From Sedimenticola thiotaurini (GTDB taxonomy: Bacteria > Pseudomonadota > Gammaproteobacteria > Chromatiales > Chromatiaceae): 64,000 nt of DNA. Every line of letters begins with the position of its first letter. Position 1 is the stretch's first letter. The position numbers and the translations under genes were made by a program. Below are positions 37,118-47,471 of this stretch, piece by piece. The stretch is from the NCBI RefSeq assembly GCF_001007875.1, contig NZ_CP011412.1:2790001-2854000 (forward strand), given 5' to 3'. The notes under the pieces are model-generated. The model had not been told where the DNA came from. It ran no database searches and saw nothing but the letters and a program-made list of their open reading frames with translations.

Positions 37118-39619
37118 CTAGCGGGATTGTGCTGGCGGGTGCTGGTGGAACGACTGCTTTAGCGCACTTAAAAACCGTTTCTGATGGGATGCCTGGCGAT
37201 TTATTACCCGATAAACCGCGAGCTTGATCAGATCATTGATCAGCATCCAGGCCAGCGCATAGAGGATGATGCCACCGATCATGGACCAGGGGATCGGGGT
37301 GACAAACCAGCCAAAGGCGGCAATCAGTACGGCAATCGACTGGGTACAGAGAATGGCGACCAAGAGTATCGGTGCCGGGTATGGTGGGGCGAAAAACGGT
37401 CGGTGAGTGCGTGCCACCAGCAGGGTCAGGTGCCCGGCGATAGCCAGCTTGAGAAATATCACCGTCTGTATCTGATCCATCTCCAGTTGCAGCCAGGTGC
37501 GGGCAATGATCAACAGCAAAAAGGTGGACGCCACGCCCATGATGCCGAGCACCGAGGCCACACTGAGTACCTGAGTCATCTCCCAGCGCACCGGTTTCGG
37601 GGGCAGCCAGGTGTTGTCCTTGGCGATGGTCATGATCGGTAGATCGTTCAGCAGGGCCAGCAGAATGATCATCACCGCGGTGATGGGATAGAAGCCGTAC
37701 ATCAGAATGGCCAGGACCATGAAGATCATGATGCGGATGGTCTCGGTAATGCGATAGATAGCGTAGGCGTTCATGCGCTGGAAGATCCGGCGCGCCTCCT
37801 CCACCGCCTGCACAATCACCGAAAGTCCCGGCGCGGTCAGCACCAGGTCGGCGGAAGCACGGGCGGCGTCGGTGGCGCCGGACACGGCAATGCCTACATC
37901 AGCCTGCTTCAGGGCCGGGGCATCGTTAACCCCGTCACCGGTCATGCCGACGATATGGCCCTGTTCCTGCAGCGCCTTCACCAGGGCAAACTTATGCTCC
38001 GGAAACACCTGGGCGAAGCCATCCGCCTGGGACAGGGTTGCGGTCACTTCCGGCGCCAGTTGGCCGTCCGGCGACAGGTTCAATCCATCTGCCGACAGGA
38101 TGTGGTCGCCCAGTCCCAGTTGGCCGGCGGTTTCCCGGGCAATGGCCAGGTTGTCGCCGGTGACCATTTTGATGTCCACCCCGTGGCGGCGGGCGTTGGC
38201 AATGGTTTCTGCTGCGTCATCCCGGGGTGGATCGAACAGCGGTAGTAGGCCGAGGAACTGCCACTCCCGGTCATCCTGCCGGGCAACGCCGAGTGTGCGG
38301 AAGCCCTTGTTGGCCAGCTGTTCAATCCGCTGTTCGGCCGCCGCCCGGCTGACGTCGTCCAGTTGGCAGCGCTGCATGATCACCTGCGGTGCCCCTTTGC
38401 TCAGCTTGAACGGTTTGCCGTTGTCGGTTTGCACCGTCACCTGGGTGCGTTTGCTGATCGGATCGAAGGGAATAAAGTGGGATTGGTGATAGGCGTTCAG
38501 GCTTGCCGGGTCGCGGACCCCGGCAATCACCGCCAGATCGATCGGATCACCGTTCTCCGCTTTGGAAGCCAGGGCGGCGGCCAGGATCAGGGCATCGTTA
38601 TCGGCTGCGGCGAAACAGACCGGGTTGCCCAGGGTGAGGCGGTTCTGGGTCAGGGTGCCGGTCTTGTCCGAGCATAAAATTGCCATGCCGGCTATCTCCT
38701 CGATCGATTCCAGTCGGGAGACGATGGCTTTCCTGCGGGACAACGCCAGGGCGCCGACTGCCATGGTGACGGATAACACCGCCGGCATGGCGACCGGGAT
38801 GGAGGCTACGGTCAGAATCAGGGCGAACTGGGCCAACTCCAGCAGTGGCCACTGACGCTCCAGGCCGACCAGAATCAGGATTACTACCAGTGCCAGCGCC
38901 AGATAGATCAGGTAGTCGCCGATGGCCATGACCGCTTTCTGAAAATGGGACGCGCTTTTGGCCGAGCTGACCAGTCCGGCGGTCTTGCCAAAGTAGGTCT
39001 GCATGCCGGTGGCTGTGACCCGACCGACCATCTCGCCCTGCTTGACCGCGGTACCGGAATAGGCGGTGTCGCCGGCTTTTTTATCCACCGGCAGGGACTC
39101 ACCGGTCAGCGCCGACTGATCGATGGTGAGATAGTCCCCTTGCAGCAGCTCAATATCCGCCGGCACCACATCGCCCAGGCGTATTCTCACCACATCATCC
39201 GGCACCAGCTCGCGGGCCGGGATTCCCCGCCACTGGCCATCCCGTAGCACGCGAGCGGTTAACGCCAGACTCTTTTTCAACTGGGCAATGGCGTTGCCGG
39301 CCTGGTACTCCTGCCAGAATCCGACCCCGGCGTTGAATCCCAGCAAGACCAGGATAATGGTCAGATCCGCCCAGTGGCCCACCACGGCGGACAGCAGGGC
39401 AGCGATCTCGATCATCCAGGGAATGGGTCCCCAGAAATAACCGAGTAGCTGGCGCAACCGACTGACGTGTCGTTCACTCCAGGCGTTGGGACCATACCGG
39501 GTCAGGCGTTGCGCCGCCTGTTCGGTTGTCAATCCGGTCAGCGGTGCGGTCTGTACAGTCCCGGCGTCACGCTGTTCCTCGGGGCTTGGTTTGGTGGGCT
39601 CTGTGGATTGGGACATCAC
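37118..39619 (-). CDS. Plasma-membrane-type proton-exporting P-type ATPase (P3A)
   Basis: 833 residues. Actuator motif TGESLPVDKKAGD, phosphorylation motif CSDKTGTLTQNRLT, nucleotide-binding KGAPQVIMQRC, hinge TGDGVNDAPALKQADVGIAVSGATDAA, and ten hydrophobic segments. The N-terminal GLTTEQAAQRLTRYGPNAW is a cation-ATPase N domain. The overall pattern is that of P3A proton pumps, which are sporadic in bacteria, rather than heavy-metal P1B pumps (no CPC motif). It lies between MaoC-Pta and PhaC-like genes in one operon; the predicted role is ATP-driven proton export, perhaps pH control. Confidence 0.88.
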   Translation of the reverse strand: MMSQSTEPTKPSPEEQRDAGTVQTAPLTGLTTEQAAQRLTRYGPNAWSERHVSRLRQLLGYFWGPIPWMIEIAALLSAVVGHWADLTIILVLLGFNAGVGFWQEYQAGNAIAQLKKSLALTARVLRDGQWRGIPARELVPDDVVRIRLGDVVPADIELLQGDYLTIDQSALTGESLPVDKKAGDTAYSGTAVKQGEMVGRVTATGMQTYFGKTAGLVSSAKSASHFQKAVMAIGDYLIYLALALVVILILVGLERQWPLLELAQFALILTVASIPVAMPAVLSVTMAVGALALSRRKAIVSRLESIEEIAGMAILCSDKTGTLTQNRLTLGNPVCFAAADNDALILAAALASKAENGDPIDLAVIAGVRDPASLNAYHQSHFIPFDPISKRTQVTVQTDNGKPFKLSKGAPQVIMQRCQLDDVSRAAAEQRIEQLANKGFRTLGVARQDDREWQFLGLLPLFDPPRDDAAETIANARRHGVDIKMVTGDNLAIARETAGQLGLGDHILSADGLNLSPDGQLAPEVTATLSQADGFAQVFPEHKFALVKALQEQGHIVGMTGDGVNDAPALKQADVGIAVSGATDAARASADLVLTAPGLSVIVQAVEEARRIFQRMNAYAIYRITETIRIMIFMVLAILMYGFYPITAVMIILLALLNDLPIMTIAKDNTWLPPKPVRWEMTQVLSVASVLGIMGVASTFLLLIIARTWLQLEMDQIQTVIFLKLAIAGHLTLLVARTHRPFFAPPYPAPILLVAILCTQSIAVLIAAFGWFVTPIPWSMIGGIILYALAWMLINDLIKLAVYRVINRQASHQKRFLSALKQSFHQHPPAQSR

Positions 39620-39704
39620 GGATTACTCGGTTAGGTTGAACGGCAAATTGGCTGAACAAAAACGGTGCTGGACAGGCGGTGGTTGAGTATTGAGGGACTA
39701 CCGT

Positions 39705-41105
39705 TCATGGCCGTTTCCGCTGTTGGAAATAATGGGCCAGCATCACCGCCAGCGCACAGGAGGCCAGTCGGGCAATGGTGTGGTCTGCGCGGCTGGTGAG
39801 AATTATCGGTACCCGGGCACCCAGGGCGATCCCCGCCGATGTGGCGCCGCCCAAATACTCCAGCTGCTTGGCCAGCATATTGCCGGCCTCCAGGTCGGGC
39901 ACCAGGAGTATATCTGCCTGTCCGGCAACCGGTGAGACGATCCCCTTGATCGCCGCCGCCTCGGGAGAAACCGCGTTATCAAACGCCAGCGGACCGTCGA
40001 TCAGGCCGCCGGTGAGCTGGCCGCGATCGGCCATTTTGCACAAGGCCGCGGCATCCAGGGTGGATTGGATGGCGGGTGTCACTGTCTCCACCGCTGACAG
40101 AATGGCCAGTTTGGGCTGCGGATTGCCCAGTGCGTGGGCCAGGTCGATGGCGTTTTGGGCAATGTCACGCTTTTGGGCCAGGGTCGGATAGATATTGATG
40201 GCGGCGTCGGTGATAAACAGCGGCTGGCCATAGCTTGGTACATCGAAGGCAAACACATGGCTCAGGCGCCGTTCCGTGCGTAGTCCGGTAGCCTGCGCAA
40301 CCACGGCGTGGAGCAACTCATCGGTATGCAGGCTGCCTTTCATCAAGGCGTCGACTTTACCCACGCGGGCCAGTTCAACCGCCCGCTCGGCGGCCGCATG
40401 GCTGTGCTCCGTGGTGATCAGTTCGTAAGGCGCCAGATCTATATTCTCTGCCGCGGCGACTGCCTGAATCTTCCTTTCAGGACCGATCAGTGTGGGCACG
40501 ATCAAGCCATTCTCGGCGGCCGCCACGGCACCTGCCAGGGAGGTTTTGTCCACCGGATGCACCACCGCAGTGCGCAGGGGCGGATAGCTCTTGGCGCGGG
40601 TCAGCAATCGCTGCAGGTGAACCTGTTCGGGCAGCTGTACTTCCGGTAGCAGCCAGCGTGGGCGTCTGATTTTCTCCGTTGGCGCCAGTACCTCCACCTC
40701 ACCATGGATAACGGTCTGGCCCGTTTGATTGGTGCAGAGGCAGTTGAAGACCAGTCGATGTCGTCTGGCATCCCTGGTTTTGACCGTGACCGTGGCGGTC
40801 AATCGGTCGCCCAGCGCCACCGGGCGGTGAAAGCTTAATGACTGGTTGAGATAGACGGTGCCCGGTCCCGGCAGTTGGGTGCTGAGGAGCGTTGAGATCA
40901 GGGCGCCGCCCCACAGTCCGTGAGCAATGATCTCGTGGAAGTGACTGGTTTTCGCATACGCTTCGTCCACACGGGCCGGATTCATATCGCCGGACATCAC
41001 CGCAAACAGTTTTATGTCCTGTAGTGTCAGACAGCGCTCCAGGCTCGCCGAGTCGCCTACCTGGATTTCATCGAAAGTGCGGTTCTCAATATAGCTTTGC
41101 CTCAT
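39705..41105 (-). CDS. Bifunctional MaoC-type enoyl-CoA hydratase / phosphate acyltransferase
   Basis: 466 residues. Residues 1-145 form a MaoC hotdog domain (GDSASLERCLTLQDIKLFAVMSGDMNP, HGLWGGALIS with the hydratase Asp/His region). Residues 160-466 are a phosphate acetyl/butyryltransferase domain (DALMKGSLHTDELLHAV, GQADILLVPDLEAGNMLAKQL). The fusion is known in proteobacteria, often beside acetate kinase, fabI and PHA-synthase-like genes. Here acetate kinase and fabI are absent and a proton pump follows. It is the first gene of the operon. Confidence 0.9.
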   Translation of the reverse strand: MRQSYIENRTFDEIQVGDSASLERCLTLQDIKLFAVMSGDMNPARVDEAYAKTSHFHEIIAHGLWGGALISTLLSTQLPGPGTVYLNQSLSFHRPVALGDRLTATVTVKTRDARRHRLVFNCLCTNQTGQTVIHGEVEVLAPTEKIRRPRWLLPEVQLPEQVHLQRLLTRAKSYPPLRTAVVHPVDKTSLAGAVAAAENGLIVPTLIGPERKIQAVAAAENIDLAPYELITTEHSHAAAERAVELARVGKVDALMKGSLHTDELLHAVVAQATGLRTERRLSHVFAFDVPSYGQPLFITDAAINIYPTLAQKRDIAQNAIDLAHALGNPQPKLAILSAVETVTPAIQSTLDAAALCKMADRGQLTGGLIDGPLAFDNAVSPEAAAIKGIVSPVAGQADILLVPDLEAGNMLAKQLEYLGGATSAGIALGARVPIILTSRADHTIARLASCALAVMLAHYFQQRKRP

Positions 41106-41541
41106 GATGCCATTCCCTGGTGGTGATCACTGGGAGTATCCCTGTAGCGGGCGTGGCCGGATTGGGGTGGGCAACGTCACTGGCTACAAATCGACCTCTG
41201 CAGTGTCGACCTGTTCACGTAGTGGCGCTGGTACGGCGTGTTCCGGTTGTTGTGGCCTTGCGCCAACTACAGATGCTGTTGAGGGCTGGGAAATCGTAGC
41301 AGATCTCAGATCTGGAACGGCTCCCTTGCCTCCGGTCTGAGGGTGACCCCGACCCGCTGCTGTTGCCTGTACGGGTGGTTGGTCAAGCTCGCTGAATTGA
41401 TCATGGGATGATCAATGGGGTCAGTATTGCGCGTCATTTGTTGCAGTGCAATAAGTTATTCCGGTAAATATTCCCGTTGAGTTGCGCTGCATCAATTGGC
41501 GGCGATTATCCACCGCTTCAGCCTGCCGCCGGGGTTTGTTG
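41106..41541. other. 436-bp intergenic region between two minus-strand operons
   Basis: No convincing gene in either strand. It should hold the promoter of the MaoC-Pta operon and the 3' end of the transglutaminase operon. The only clear structure is the inverted repeat TTGATCAT/ATGATCAA with a 3-base centre near 41396-41415; no T tract follows it. No recognisable -35/-10 pair stands out. Confidence 0.5.
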
Positions 41542-43512
41542 TCAGGCGCGAAAGCTGCGCACCAGTTGATGCAAGCGCCGGCGCTGCCGGGGATCATCCG
41601 CACTGCCGTAGCGCAAGCTGATGTAGAGATTCACAATGGCGCTCACCGGTCGCTGCAGATCGGGCCGTTTCCGGATCACCCGGCGGGCAAAATCCTGTGG
41701 CCCCTCGTGGGGTAGACGCCGCAGCCCCCGGCGGGCCAGGCGACGGCAGAAGGTTGCATAGTCCCGCTGTACCGGATCGACCCTGCCCCGGCCGCGCCAG
41801 CGCAACAGCAGGATCAGCAACGGAACCAGTGCGGCGATGGCCAGCATCATGGTCAGTGCCAGTTTGAACGCGGAGAGGGCGCCGAATCCCAGCAGTTGCA
41901 GGAGGTGCTGCTGCTGTTCACTGGAGTAGCCGAGAATCCAGCGGTGCCAGGAGGCGTTGGCGGCATCCAGGCCGAGACGGAACTGTTTTGCCAACCGGTT
42001 CAGCAGGGCGTTGTCCCCGGCCGAGAAGATGACCGGAAAACCGGGCGCGCTGTTCTCCTGCAGATCGAATTCAAAGGAGCGCTCAATGCGCTCCGGTGCC
42101 ACGGCGGCGGTGGGGTCGATGCGGGTCCAGCCACTCTGTTCCAGCCACACTTCGCTCCAGGCGTGGGCATCGGACTGGCGCACGATCAGGTAGTCACCCA
42201 GGGGGTTCAGTTCACCGCCCTGGTAGCCGGTCACCACCCGGGCCGGGATGCCGGCCAGTCGCATCAGCAGAGTGAAGCTGGTGGCGTAGTGTTCGCAGAA
42301 GCCGCGCCGGCTGTCGAACAGGAACTGATCGATCGGGTTCCCATCCAGCGGGGGCGGATTGAGGGTGTAGTAGAAAGGTTCATTGCGGAAAAACTGCAGT
42401 GCCCGATTGACCAGCTGGCGGTTGTTGGCGGACTCTGCCCGCCAACGGTTCACCAGGGCCCGCATGCGCGGGGTGACGCTGCCGGGCAGTTGCAACCCGA
42501 GGTGGCGCTGCTGTTCGCTCAGCGGGCCGGTCTGGTACTGCAGACGTGAGGTGGCGGCATAGCGGTAACGCCGCTGGCGGATATTCTTGGCAGTGATCTG
42601 AAAATCGGCCGTCAGTTCGGCCCCAAGCGGCAGGCTGTCCGGCAGGTCCAGGGCATAGAGCCAGTTGTTGGGTGATGGCTCCAGGGTTACCCGGTAGCTG
42701 ACCGGCGCTGCACTGCTGCGGTACCTGACCGCATCGGTGTCATTGAGCCGGGCCTGGTTCCAGCGCCGGCCGTCGGTCCGCCACAGCACCGGGCCGCGCC
42801 AGTAGCGCTGGGGTGGCGCGGGGACCTGCTGATCGAATTCGACCCGGAAGACCACGGCCCGGGAGCGGATCAGCTGACTGATGCTGCCCAGGGTGATGTT
42901 GTCGCTGAGACCGGTCTGCCCGGTGGAGTTATCCACGCCCAGGTTCCACAGTGGTCCATCGATGCGTGGGAACAGGAAGAACAGCACCAGCATCACCGGT
43001 ATGGCCTGCAGGCCCATGCTGGCGGCGGTACGCAGCGAAGCGGTCGGCCAGCCGCTCCGGCTGCGGCTGTGGGCGGCCTCCACCAGCAGACCACTGAGTG
43101 CCACCACCATCACCAGTATATAGGCGACGGTCAGCATGGTCTGGTCAAACAGAAAGTGGGTGATGAGGGAGAAGTAGCCGAGAAAAATCACGACGTAGAG
43201 ATCCCGGCCACGGCGGCACTCCAGCAGTTTCAGTCCCAGCATCAGCGACAGCAGCGCCACCTTGGCCGGCAGGCCCATCAACAGCGGATAGAGGGACAGA
43301 ATCAGCGCCAGGCCAACCAGGGTGATAGCCAGCAGCAGCCAGCGGCCGATCTGCAGGCGAGGCAGATAGAGGGTGGCGACCCGCAGCAGAATGACCGCGA
43401 TGAAAGCGAGGCTGACACGCAGATCAAGCCGGGTGAAATGGGGGGCCACCACCAGCAGGGTGATCAGGGTGAGTGACAGCTGCGTCCGGCTGCTGAGCAG
43501 CGGCTGACTCAT
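41542..43512 (-). CDS. TgpA-type membrane transglutaminase (DUF3488 + transglutaminase core)
   Basis: 656 residues. N-terminal DUF3488 region with about six membrane helices (residues 10-190), a periplasmic transglutaminase-like domain with Cys/His/Asp catalytic positions in RRGFCEHYATSF, SDAHAWSEVWL and TRIDPT, then a helix (about 555-580) and a C-terminal cytoplasmic DUF4129-like tail. Pseudomonas TgpA is an essential protein of this family with periplasmic transglutaminase activity. It overlaps the DUF58 gene by 4 bp (ATGA) in the moxR-DUF58-tgpA operon. Confidence 0.92.
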   Translation of the reverse strand: MSQPLLSSRTQLSLTLITLLVVAPHFTRLDLRVSLAFIAVILLRVATLYLPRLQIGRWLLLAITLVGLALILSLYPLLMGLPAKVALLSLMLGLKLLECRRGRDLYVVIFLGYFSLITHFLFDQTMLTVAYILVMVVALSGLLVEAAHSRSRSGWPTASLRTAASMGLQAIPVMLVLFFLFPRIDGPLWNLGVDNSTGQTGLSDNITLGSISQLIRSRAVVFRVEFDQQVPAPPQRYWRGPVLWRTDGRRWNQARLNDTDAVRYRSSAAPVSYRVTLEPSPNNWLYALDLPDSLPLGAELTADFQITAKNIRQRRYRYAATSRLQYQTGPLSEQQRHLGLQLPGSVTPRMRALVNRWRAESANNRQLVNRALQFFRNEPFYYTLNPPPLDGNPIDQFLFDSRRGFCEHYATSFTLLMRLAGIPARVVTGYQGGELNPLGDYLIVRQSDAHAWSEVWLEQSGWTRIDPTAAVAPERIERSFEFDLQENSAPGFPVIFSAGDNALLNRLAKQFRLGLDAANASWHRWILGYSSEQQQHLLQLLGFGALSAFKLALTMMLAIAALVPLLILLLRWRGRGRVDPVQRDYATFCRRLARRGLRRLPHEGPQDFARRVIRKRPDLQRPVSAIVNLYISLRYGSADDPRQRRRLHQLVRSFRA

Positions 43513-44459
43513 GCCGGCGTCTCCCCGTACAGGGCCAGGGCAGTCAATGCAGCCTGCAGCTGTGTCTCACCCCGGGCCGGCTTCAGCTCCTGATCCGGCA
43601 GGCGCAACCCGAACGCCTGCTGCTGTTCGGCCGCATCCAGTACCGCCCGGCACAGGGCGCTGAGCCGGGCCTCGGTCTCCAGGCCTGGATAGCTGGCCCA
43701 GTCGATCCACAACCTGTCGGCCCGGTCACCGCCAAACTGTTTGGTCTGCAGCCCTTGCTCCCGGGCCTCCGTTTTCCAGTCGATCTGCCGGGGCGAGTCG
43801 CCGGGCCGGTAGCCCCGCAGGCCGATGAAGTCGTCGCTCCCCACACCCTTGTCGCCCTGGGAACTGGGTTGATAACTGGGTTGACTGGTGAGCCGGCTGC
43901 GTGGCCCCGGCGCCGGATAGACCAGGGTTTCCGCCTCCAGTTCCAGGTAGCTCCAGGCATACAGCAGGCCGAGTGGATAACGGGTACTCAGGGTGCAGCG
44001 GGGCAGCAGTAGTCGACCGCGCCGCTCGGCTCGAACCGGCAGGGTAAACGCCTGTTCGCCCGCTGGCGGGAGATCGTCCGCCACCGGCTCGCCGGCAGCA
44101 ACCTGCAACTGGATGCCGGGCCGTTCATCCCGTCCGGTATGGCTGACCAGGATCTCGAATCTGGCCGACTGTCCTTTGAACACCGGTTCACAGCGTCCCG
44201 GACGGATTTGCAGCCCGAGCAGGTTGCGCCAGGTATGCAGCATGGCCACCAGGCCGAGTCCGGCCAGCAGAAACGTGAGCAGCAGACCGAGATTGTTGGC
44301 GTAGTTGATCGATCCGATCCACATCAGTAACAGCAGCAGGGCGAAACCGAGCCCCTGGCGGGTGGGAAGGATATAGATCTGCTGAGCACCGACGCTGGTG
44401 TTGCCCTGGGCATCGCTGTGGCAGCGCCGGATAAACCGGTCCGGGATCTTCAGCCTCAT
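43509..44459 (-). CDS. DUF58 domain protein
   Basis: 316 residues. Two adjacent N-terminal membrane helices (about 35-75) and a C-terminal DUF58/vWA-like region with the signature GDKGVGSDDFIGLRGYRPGDSPRQIDWK. DUF58 proteins pair with MoxR ATPases in envelope-protein maturation or assembly. Overlaps both neighbours by 4 bp. Confidence 0.92.
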   Translation of the reverse strand: MRLKIPDRFIRRCHSDAQGNTSVGAQQIYILPTRQGLGFALLLLLMWIGSINYANNLGLLLTFLLAGLGLVAMLHTWRNLLGLQIRPGRCEPVFKGQSARFEILVSHTGRDERPGIQLQVAAGEPVADDLPPAGEQAFTLPVRAERRGRLLLPRCTLSTRYPLGLLYAWSYLELEAETLVYPAPGPRSRLTSQPSYQPSSQGDKGVGSDDFIGLRGYRPGDSPRQIDWKTEAREQGLQTKQFGGDRADRLWIDWASYPGLETEARLSALCRAVLDAAEQQQAFGLRLPDQELKPARGETQLQAALTALALYGETPA

Positions 44460-45379
44460 GGCAGGGGCACGGATTCCAGCAGATACTGGGCCAGGCCCCG
44501 CTCTTCAGCCATCCCGCCGTCACCGCCTCCCTGCAGACGATGGGTCACCGTGGCTGCCAGCACTGCCTGCACATCCTCCGGCAGTACCTGGGGATGGCCG
44601 GCCAGCAGCGCCCAGGCCCGGGCGCTGTTGATCAGGGCGAGGCCGGCCCGGGGCGACAGGCCGTGCTGGAATCGGGGGCTGCTGCGGCTGAACTTGAGCA
44701 GGGCCTGGATGTAGTCCAGCAGAGCGTTCGACACATGCACCCGGGTCACCTGCTGCTGTAACTCCCGCAGCTGTTCCAGGGTCAGACAGGGGGCGAGTTG
44801 CTCCAGCAGGTTGCGCCGATCCTCGCCGGCCAGCAGGACCCGCTCCGCCTGTGCATCCGGGTAGCCGATCTGGATCCGCATCAGAAAGCGATCCAGTTGC
44901 GACTCCGGCAGGGGGAAAGTACCGACCTGGTGGGCCGGGTTCTGGGTCGCGATGACAAAAAAGGGTTGGGGCAGGTTGCGGGTCTGGCCATCGCTGGTCA
45001 CCTGACGCTCCTCCATCGCCTCCAGCAGGGCGCTCTGGGCCTTGGGGGTGGCCCGGTTGATCTCATCCGCCAGCAGCAGCTGGCTGAATACCGGTCCCGG
45101 ATGAAACTGGAACGATTCGTCACCCCGGTTGTAGATGGAGACGCCGATAATGTCCGCCGGCAGCAGGTCGCTGGTGAACTGGATGCGCTGGTACTGCAGT
45201 CCCAACAGACGGGCCAGGGTGTGGGCCAGAGTGGTCTTGCCCACCCCGGGCAGATCCTCGATCAGCAGATGGCCGTTGGCCAACAGACAGGTGAGGGCCA
45301 GCCGTATTGTATGTTCCTTGCCGACGATGATTTTACCGGCCTGGGCCACCGCTTGATCCAGCAACTGCTTCATAATCAC
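44456..45379 (-). CDS. MoxR-family AAA+ ATPase
   Basis: 307 residues (an alternative ATG lies two codons in). Walker A EDLPGVGKTTLAHTLARLLG, Walker B LLADEINRATPKAQSALLEAMEE, sensor 1 FVIATQNPAHQVGTFPLPESQLDRF and a C-terminal lid domain. MoxR ATPases act as chaperones for the protein products of the accompanying DUF58/transglutaminase genes. First gene of the operon and divergent from mnmG across 220 bp. Confidence 0.94.
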   Translation of the reverse strand: MIMKQLLDQAVAQAGKIIVGKEHTIRLALTCLLANGHLLIEDLPGVGKTTLAHTLARLLGLQYQRIQFTSDLLPADIIGVSIYNRGDESFQFHPGPVFSQLLLADEINRATPKAQSALLEAMEERQVTSDGQTRNLPQPFFVIATQNPAHQVGTFPLPESQLDRFLMRIQIGYPDAQAERVLLAGEDRRNLLEQLAPCLTLEQLRELQQQVTRVHVSNALLDYIQALLKFSRSSPRFQHGLSPRAGLALINSARAWALLAGHPQVLPEDVQAVLAATVTHRLQGGGDGGMAEERGLAQYLLESVPLP

Positions 45380-45599
45380 TCCCGATTTTCTGATACGGTT
45401 GAAAGAGTACCAGTTTTTTTAAGAGTTCCGGATGATGGTGTCCCCATAACGCCAACCGGCACCGCAATTCCCCGGTTGTGGCGGGGTGCCGCACCGTTAT
45501 CCGCTCAGTCAAGGGTACTGTTCCCGCTGTCTGCCTGTTCCAGCTACCGGCCCACAAGGGGTACACTACCCGGCTGATTCGATCTTGGTTCGGGATACT

Positions 45600-47471
45600 A
45601 TGTTCTATACAGACAGCTACGAGGTGATTGTGGTCGGCGGCGGCCATGCCGGTACCGAGGCGGCCCTGGCGGCGGCGCGCATGGGCGCCCGTACTCTGCT
45701 GTTGAGCCACAATATCGAGACCCTGGGCCAGATGAGCTGCAATCCTGCCATCGGCGGCATCGGCAAGGGCCACCTGGTAAAAGAGGTGGATGCCCTGGGT
45801 GGCATCATGGCCCGGGCCACCGACCAGGCCGGTATCCAGTTCCGCATCCTTAACGCCAGCAAGGGGCCGGCGGTGCGGGCGACCCGCGCCCAGGCGGACC
45901 GGGTGCGCTACAAGGCGGCCATCCGTTATGCCCTGGAGAACCAGCCCGACCTGGATCTGTTTCAGCAGGCGGTGGATGACCTGATCGTGGAGGGGGAGCG
46001 GGTCACTGGCGTGGTGACCCAGATGGGGCTCAAGTTCCGCGCCAACGCTGTGGTGCTCACCACCGGTACTTTTCTTGGTGGCCGTATCCATATCGGACTC
46101 AACAATTACGAAGGCGGCCGGGCCGGCGATCCCCCGGCCAATGCCCTCTCCCGGCGACTGCGGGAGCTACCGTTTCATGTGTCGCGGCTGAAGACCGGAA
46201 CCCCACCCCGTATCGACAGCCGCACCATTGATTACAGCCAGCTGGCCGAACAGCCGGGGGATGACCCGGCGCCGGTGTTCTCGTTTCTGGGTTCCCGTGA
46301 CGAGCATCCGCGCCAGGTGAGCTGCCACATCACCCATACCAATGAGCGCACCCACGAGATCATTCGCGGCGGCATGTCCCGCTCGCCCATGTATACCGGG
46401 GTGATCGAGGGGGTTGGTCCGCGCTACTGCCCCTCCATCGAGGACAAGGTGGTGCGCTTTGCCGACAAGAGCTCCCACCAGATCTTTATCGAACCGGAGG
46501 GGCTGGAGTGCAACGAGGTCTACCCGAACGGCATCTCCACCTCCCTCCCCTTTGATGTGCAACTGGCGTTGGTGCGCTCCATGGAGGGGTTTGCCGAGGC
46601 CCGTATCATGCGGCCCGGTTACGCCATCGAGTATGACTTCTTCGATCCCCGGGATCTGCGCCCCAGCCTGGAGACGCGTTTCATCGACGGGCTGTACTTC
46701 GCCGGTCAGATCAATGGCACCACCGGCTATGAGGAGGCGGCGGCCCAGGGGTTGCTGGCCGGACTCAATGCGGTACTGAAACTGCGTGACCAGGCGGCCT
46801 GGTGCCCGCGCCGGGATGAGGCCTATCTGGGCGTGCTGGTGGATGACCTGATCAGCAAGGGGACCCAGGAGCCCTACCGTATGTTCACCAGCCGGGCCGA
46901 GTTCCGCCTGCTGCTGCGGGAGGATAATGCCGACCTGCGCCTGACCGAGCAGGGTCGCCGGCTGGGGCTGGTGCCGGATGAGCGTTGGCAGCGCTTTGAA
47001 CAGAAGCGCGAGGCGATCGAACAGGAGCAGCAGCGGCTGCGGGATATCTGGGTGCAACCCCGGACGCCCCTGGCCGAGCAGGTGACGGCGCTGTTTGACA
47101 GCCCCATCTCCAAGGAGACCCGGGCGCTGGATCTGCTGGCGCGGCCGGACGTGGATTACCAGCGGCTCTGCAGCCTGCCGGACCTGGGCCCGGCGCTGAC
47201 CGATAACGAGGCGGCGGAGCAGCTGGAGATTCAGGCCCGTTATGCCGGTTATATCAAGCGCCAGCAGGTGGAGATCGAGCGTCTGCGGGCCAACGAAGCA
47301 CTGAAACTGCCGGACAATTTTGACTATGCCAAGGTGCGCGGCCTGTCGGCGGAGGTGCGGGAGAAGCTGATCAAGCGACGCCCGGCCACGATCGGCCAGG
47401 CGAGCCGGATTCCCGGCCTGACTCCGGCTGCCATCTCCCTGCTGTTGATCCATCTGAAGCGTAAATCATGA
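45600..47471 (+). CDS. mnmG: tRNA uridine-5-carboxymethylaminomethyl modification enzyme MnmG (GidA)
   Basis: 623 residues from the ATG at 45600 ([29 protein letters not shown]); 38 more codons are open upstream but not conserved. FAD-binding GxGxxG at the N-terminus, [23 protein letters not shown] and the C-terminal tRNA-binding GIDA domain ([19 protein letters not shown]). Partner of MnmE. Overlaps rsmG by 4 bp. Confidence 0.97.
   Translation: MFYTDSYEVIVVGGGHAGTEAALAAARMGARTLLLSHNIETLGQMSCNPAIGGIGKGHLVKEVDALGGIMARATDQAGIQFRILNASKGPAVRATRAQADRVRYKAAIRYALENQPDLDLFQQAVDDLIVEGERVTGVVTQMGLKFRANAVVLTTGTFLGGRIHIGLNNYEGGRAGDPPANALSRRLRELPFHVSRLKTGTPPRIDSRTIDYSQLAEQPGDDPAPVFSFLGSRDEHPRQVSCHITHTNERTHEIIRGGMSRSPMYTGVIEGVGPRYCPSIEDKVVRFADKSSHQIFIEPEGLECNEVYPNGISTSLPFDVQLALVRSMEGFAEARIMRPGYAIEYDFFDPRDLRPSLETRFIDGLYFAGQINGTTGYEEAAAQGLLAGLNAVLKLRDQAAWCPRRDEAYLGVLVDDLISKGTQEPYRMFTSRAEFRLLLREDNADLRLTEQGRRLGLVPDERWQRFEQKREAIEQEQQRLRDIWVQPRTPLAEQVTALFDSPISKETRALDLLARPDVDYQRLCSLPDLGPALTDNEAAEQLEIQARYAGYIKRQQVEIERLRANEALKLPDNFDYAKVRGLSAEVREKLIKRRPATIGQASRIPGLTPAAISLLLIHLKRKS

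Noticed and set aside
41104-41340. Open frame of 78 codons in the gap upstream of MaoC-Pta
   Set aside because: No Shine-Dalgarno, low-complexity Ser/Gly/Thr/Cys composition and no recognisable similarity; probably chance.
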